From NCBI GenBank assembly GCA_947624565.1, contig CANQKX010000015.1:1-32500 (forward strand): a DNA stretch of 32,500 nt, given 5' to 3'. Source of the DNA: an uncultured Bacilli bacterium (GTDB lineage Bacteria > Bacillota_I > Bacilli_A > RF39 > UBA660). The notes below the pieces were generated by a model. It was not told the origin of the DNA and ran no database searches. It worked only from the letters and a program-made list of their open reading frames with translations. A program made the position numbers and the translations under genes. Shown in pieces: positions 30,497 through 32,500 of the stretch (within the stretch, counting starts at the first letter, position 1; the number at the start of each line of letters is the position of its first letter).

Positions 30497-31666
30497 ATGA
30501 ATAATGGAAAAATAAAATTAGCAATACTTGTATGTTTATCTTTTATAGTTGGTTCACTTACTACATTACTTATAAAAGATAATAATGTAGAAATTACAGA
30601 ATATAATTCGTTGGGGGTAAGAAATGAATTTGAATCCATATATAAGGCGTATGATTCAATAATGGATAATTATTATGAAGATGTTGATGGTAATAAACTA
30701 ATTGATGGTGCATTAAATGGAATGCTTAATTCTTTGGAAGATCAACATTCAATATATTTTGATAAAGAAAGTAAAGAAGAATTTGATGCAGAACTTCAAG
30801 GGACTTATTATGGAATAGGAGCACAAATACAACTTACAGTTGATGGAACTATAAAAATAACAAAAGTTTTTGATGATTCTCCTGCAAAGAAGGTAGGATT
30901 AAAAGAAGGAGATATTTTTGTTAGTATTGATGGTGAGTCTGTTGATGGTTTAAATGCAGCAGATGTAGCGTCAAAATTAAAAAGTGAAACAAAAAAGACT
31001 GCAAAAATAGTTATTAAAAGAGATGATAAAGAATTAGAATTTAATGTTACAAAAGCAAATGTTAATTTACTTTCTGTAAGTTCAGAAATGTTAGATGATA
31101 ATATAGGATACATTAGTGTAAGTATTTTTGGTAAAAAAACATATTCTCAGTTTGTTGATGCTTTAAACAAATTAGAAAAAGATAATATGAATTCATTAAT
31201 AATAGATTTAAGAGGGAATACAGGTGGATATTTAAATGTTGTTACAGATATGATGGATTTATTTATAGAAAAGAATAAAGTTTTATACAAAATACAATCA
31301 AGTGAAGGTATAAGAGAGTATAAATCAATAGGTAGAGATAAAAAAGATTATAAAGTAGTCATATTAGTAGATGAACAAAGTGCATCTGCATCTGAAATTA
31401 TGGCTGCTGCAATGAAAGAACAATATTCAGCAACATTAGTTGGTAAAACAACTTATGGTAAAGGTACTGTACAAACTACGGTTGATTTGCCAAATGGATC
31501 TATGATAAAGTATACAATTGAAAAATGGTTAACGCCAAGTGGAGATAACATAGATGGTCAGGGAATAAAACCTGATTATGATATTGAATTAAGCGAAGAT
31601 TACGTTAATAATCCAATCAAGGAAAATGATAATCAGTTGCAAAAAGCAATAGAATTGTTAAAATAA
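30497..31666 (+). CDS. S41 C-terminal processing protease (CtpA/CtpB type)
   Basis: A 389-residue protein with an N-terminal membrane anchor (6-26). A PDZ domain (about 105-180; YYGIGAQIQL, SPAKKVGLKEGDIFVSIDG) and a protease domain follow. The catalytic dyad is Ser297 in DEQSASASEIMAAA and Lys322 in GKTTYGKGTVQ; LIIDLRGNTGGYL (234-246) is the conserved oxyanion region and WLTPSGDNIDGQGIKPD is typical near the end. It cuts substrates outside the cytoplasm, at hydrophobic C-termini. In sporulating Bacilli, CtpB acts in sigma-K activation; other members have housekeeping roles. The ribosome binding site is AAAGAGGATGG. A terminator starts within the stop codon. Confidence 0.93.
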   Translation: MNNGKIKLAILVCLSFIVGSLTTLLIKDNNVEITEYNSLGVRNEFESIYKAYDSIMDNYYEDVDGNKLIDGALNGMLNSLEDQHSIYFDKESKEEFDAELQGTYYGIGAQIQLTVDGTIKITKVFDDSPAKKVGLKEGDIFVSIDGESVDGLNAADVASKLKSETKKTAKIVIKRDDKELEFNVTKANVNLLSVSSEMLDDNIGYISVSIFGKKTYSQFVDALNKLEKDNMNSLIIDLRGNTGGYLNVVTDMMDLFIEKNKVLYKIQSSEGIREYKSIGRDKKDYKVVILVDEQSASASEIMAAAMKEQYSATLVGKTTYGKGTVQTTVDLPNGSMIKYTIEKWLTPSGDNIDGQGIKPDYDIELSEDYVNNPIKENDNQLQKAIELLK

Positions 31667-31696
31667 GTAAGCACTTAAAAAAGTGTTTACTTTTTT
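31665..31696 (+). terminator. Terminator after the S41 protease gene
   Basis: AAGTAAGCACTT (31665-31676) pairs with AAGTGTTTACTT (31681-31692), one G-U pair, with an AAAA loop and six T. Its first two bases are the end of the protease stop codon TAA (31664-31666). Confidence 0.85.
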
Positions 31697-31734
31697 ATAG
31701 ATAGGTTATAAAATAAATATGGATGTGATTATAT

Positions 31735-32259
31735 ATGAATTATGGGGATAAATATAATATACATGGCTATAAACATAATGGAGAATTATATAAGGTTTGG
31801 GATGAAACTGTTTTTTTAGATCAAAACGATGAATATTATGTATTTGCAAATAATAAAATAAAGGTTACCGAGAAAGATGGAAGAAGTTGGAGAACTAAGG
31901 AACCAGCGATAACATTTTATTATAAAAAGAAATGGTATAATATAATAGCTCAATTAAAAAATAATGGAATATATTATTATTGTAATATTTCTTCTCCAGT
32001 TATTATAGAAAACAATACTATAAAATTTATAGATTATGATTATGACTTAAGAGTATATCCGGATGGTAGTTATAAAGTTCTTGATAAATCAGAGTATGAG
32101 TATCATAAAAAAATAATGAATTATTCGGAAGATCTTCAAAAGATAATATTATATGAATTAAATAACTTAATAAAAAAATATAATGATAGAGAAGAACCGT
32201 TTAATATAGAAACAATAAAATATTACTCAGACAAATATAAGAAAATAAATGAAAAATAG
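31735..32259 (+). CDS. DUF402 nucleoside tri/diphosphate phosphatase (Ntdp-like)
   Basis: A 174-residue protein matching the Gram-positive Ntdp group of DUF402. In order: YKHNGELYKVWDETVFLDQ, VTEKDGRSWRTKEPAITFYY, KKWYNIIAQLKNNGIYYYCN, SSPVI-ENNTIKFIDYDYDLRVYPDG, and LDKSEYEYH. The Asp/Glu residues in IDYDYDLRVYPDG coordinate divalent metal in this family. Such enzymes hydrolyse nucleoside tri- and diphosphates in the cytoplasm; the exact substrate cannot be read from sequence. Ribosome binding site GGATGTG. A -10-like TATAAA at 31707-31712 lies between the preceding terminator and the start, so it is probably transcribed on its own. Confidence 0.9.
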   Translation: MNYGDKYNIHGYKHNGELYKVWDETVFLDQNDEYYVFANNKIKVTEKDGRSWRTKEPAITFYYKKKWYNIIAQLKNNGIYYYCNISSPVIIENNTIKFIDYDYDLRVYPDGSYKVLDKSEYEYHKKIMNYSEDLQKIILYELNNLIKKYNDREEPFNIETIKYYSDKYKKINEK

Positions 32260-32406
32260 AGTAATTGTTTTTCTAAAATTGAATATAATATAATGTAATT
32301 CCTTTTATTAATTATTAATTTTATTATATCCACATAGTTTGAGATTACGTTTTTTATGATAAAATACAAAATTCGACAAAAAAAATAAAAAAAATCAAAA
32401 AAACTG
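32260..32406. other. AT-rich intergenic region without a recognised gene
   Basis: After the DUF402 stop I see no clear hairpin terminator and no open frame with a ribosome binding site. The last 50 bases are A-rich tracts directly upstream of a strong promoter, as expected for an UP element contacted by the alpha subunit C-terminal domain. Confidence 0.4.
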
Positions 32407-32435
32407 TTGACACAAATTTTATGATATGGTAATAT
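32407..32435 (+). promoter_or_regulatory. Very strong promoter at the window end
   Basis: TTGACA (32407-32412), a 17-base spacer, and TAATAT (32430-32435) with TGG before it, preceded by A-tracts that could act as an UP element. This is the best -35/extended -10 combination of the window. Expected start near 32442. Confidence 0.85.
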
Positions 32436-32441
32436 TAATTT

Positions 32442-32500
32442 GCGCTGTGTGAAAGAGACTGTTTAAATATAAGGAAATACACAGGTGTAAATGATCTTTG
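32442..32500 (+). ncRNA. 5' part of a structured leader, cut by the window end
   Basis: CTGTGT (32445-32450) pairs with ACACAG (32479-32484) right at the predicted 5' end of the transcript. The pattern TGTGTGA...ATACACA resembles the S10 leader at 11207-11228. The downstream gene is outside the window, so its identity is unknown; a ribosomal or translation gene is plausible from promoter strength (inference). Confidence 0.5.

Noticed and set aside
32260-32300. Intrinsic terminator after the DUF402 gene
   Set aside because: Only a weak six-pair AT-type stem (GAAAAA with TTTTTC) can be drawn, without a proper T-run.
1-32500. Mollicute genetic code (TGA as Trp)
   Set aside because: TGA ends scpB, trmB and the second ABC gene at the expected family lengths, and Trp is coded by TGG.
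1-32500. CRISPR array, tRNA or rRNA genes, insertion sequences
   Set aside because: No regularly spaced repeats, no cloverleaf with a CCA-type end, no rRNA signatures and no transposase or terminal inverted repeats were found on reading both strands.

Overview
The window is very AT-rich DNA with a low-GC Gram-positive (Bacilli-type) gene set. The evidence is a complete S10-spc-alpha ribosomal block, scpA-scpB, lipoboxes, a sortase, strong AAAGGAGG ribosome binding sites, and promoters dominated by an extended -10 (TGnTATAAT). TGA is a stop codon (it ends scpB, trmB and the second ABC gene), so this is not a code-4 mollicute. The compact layout and degenerate or missing housekeeping neighbours suggest an uncultured, reduced-genome gut-type Bacilli/Erysipelotrichia-like lineage; that placement is inference.

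Region 1 (1-4.6 kb): the 3' end of a large secreted glycine-rich protein, a leftward RNHCP zinc-ribbon gene, a tail-anchored small protein, an orphan MraZ-like regulator whose ribosome binding site lies in a perfect hairpin, then a tightly overlapping scpA-scpB-nucleosidase-lipoprotein operon and a 55-aa Cse60-like gene. Region 2 (4.6-7.6 kb): a leftward Met-rich coiled-coil protein, trmB, a small lipoprotein and gpmI. Region 3 (7.6-11.1 kb): an envelope operon with a class-undetermined sortase, a membrane-anchored WG-repeat protein and a prepilin-like protein.

Region 4 (11.1-24.7 kb): one promoter and a structured leader drive 28 co-directional genes, rpsJ to rplQ, including secY, adk, infA, rpmJ and rpoA, ending at a strong terminator. 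rpmD (L30) and map are absent from their usual places, L3 has an acidic tail, and adenylate kinase departs from several family motifs.

Region 5 (24.7-32.5 kb): a strong new promoter starts a two-gene unit of unknown function (coiled-coil protein plus an 81-aa protein). Then come two degenerate ABC ATPases in the position of ecfA1-ecfA2, directly followed by truA with no ecfT. After that are a leftward DUF378 membrane protein, a GerS/LolA-like lipoprotein, a thioredoxin-fold-like membrane protein without CXXC, an S41 (CtpA-type) protease and a DUF402 nucleotide phosphatase. The window ends just inside the leader of another strongly transcribed unit.

Two architectural themes recur. Intrinsic terminators are built over stop codons, so coding and termination share bases. 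Several genes also have TATAAT only 22-29 bases before the start codon, predicting very short leaders with the ribosome binding site almost at the transcript start.
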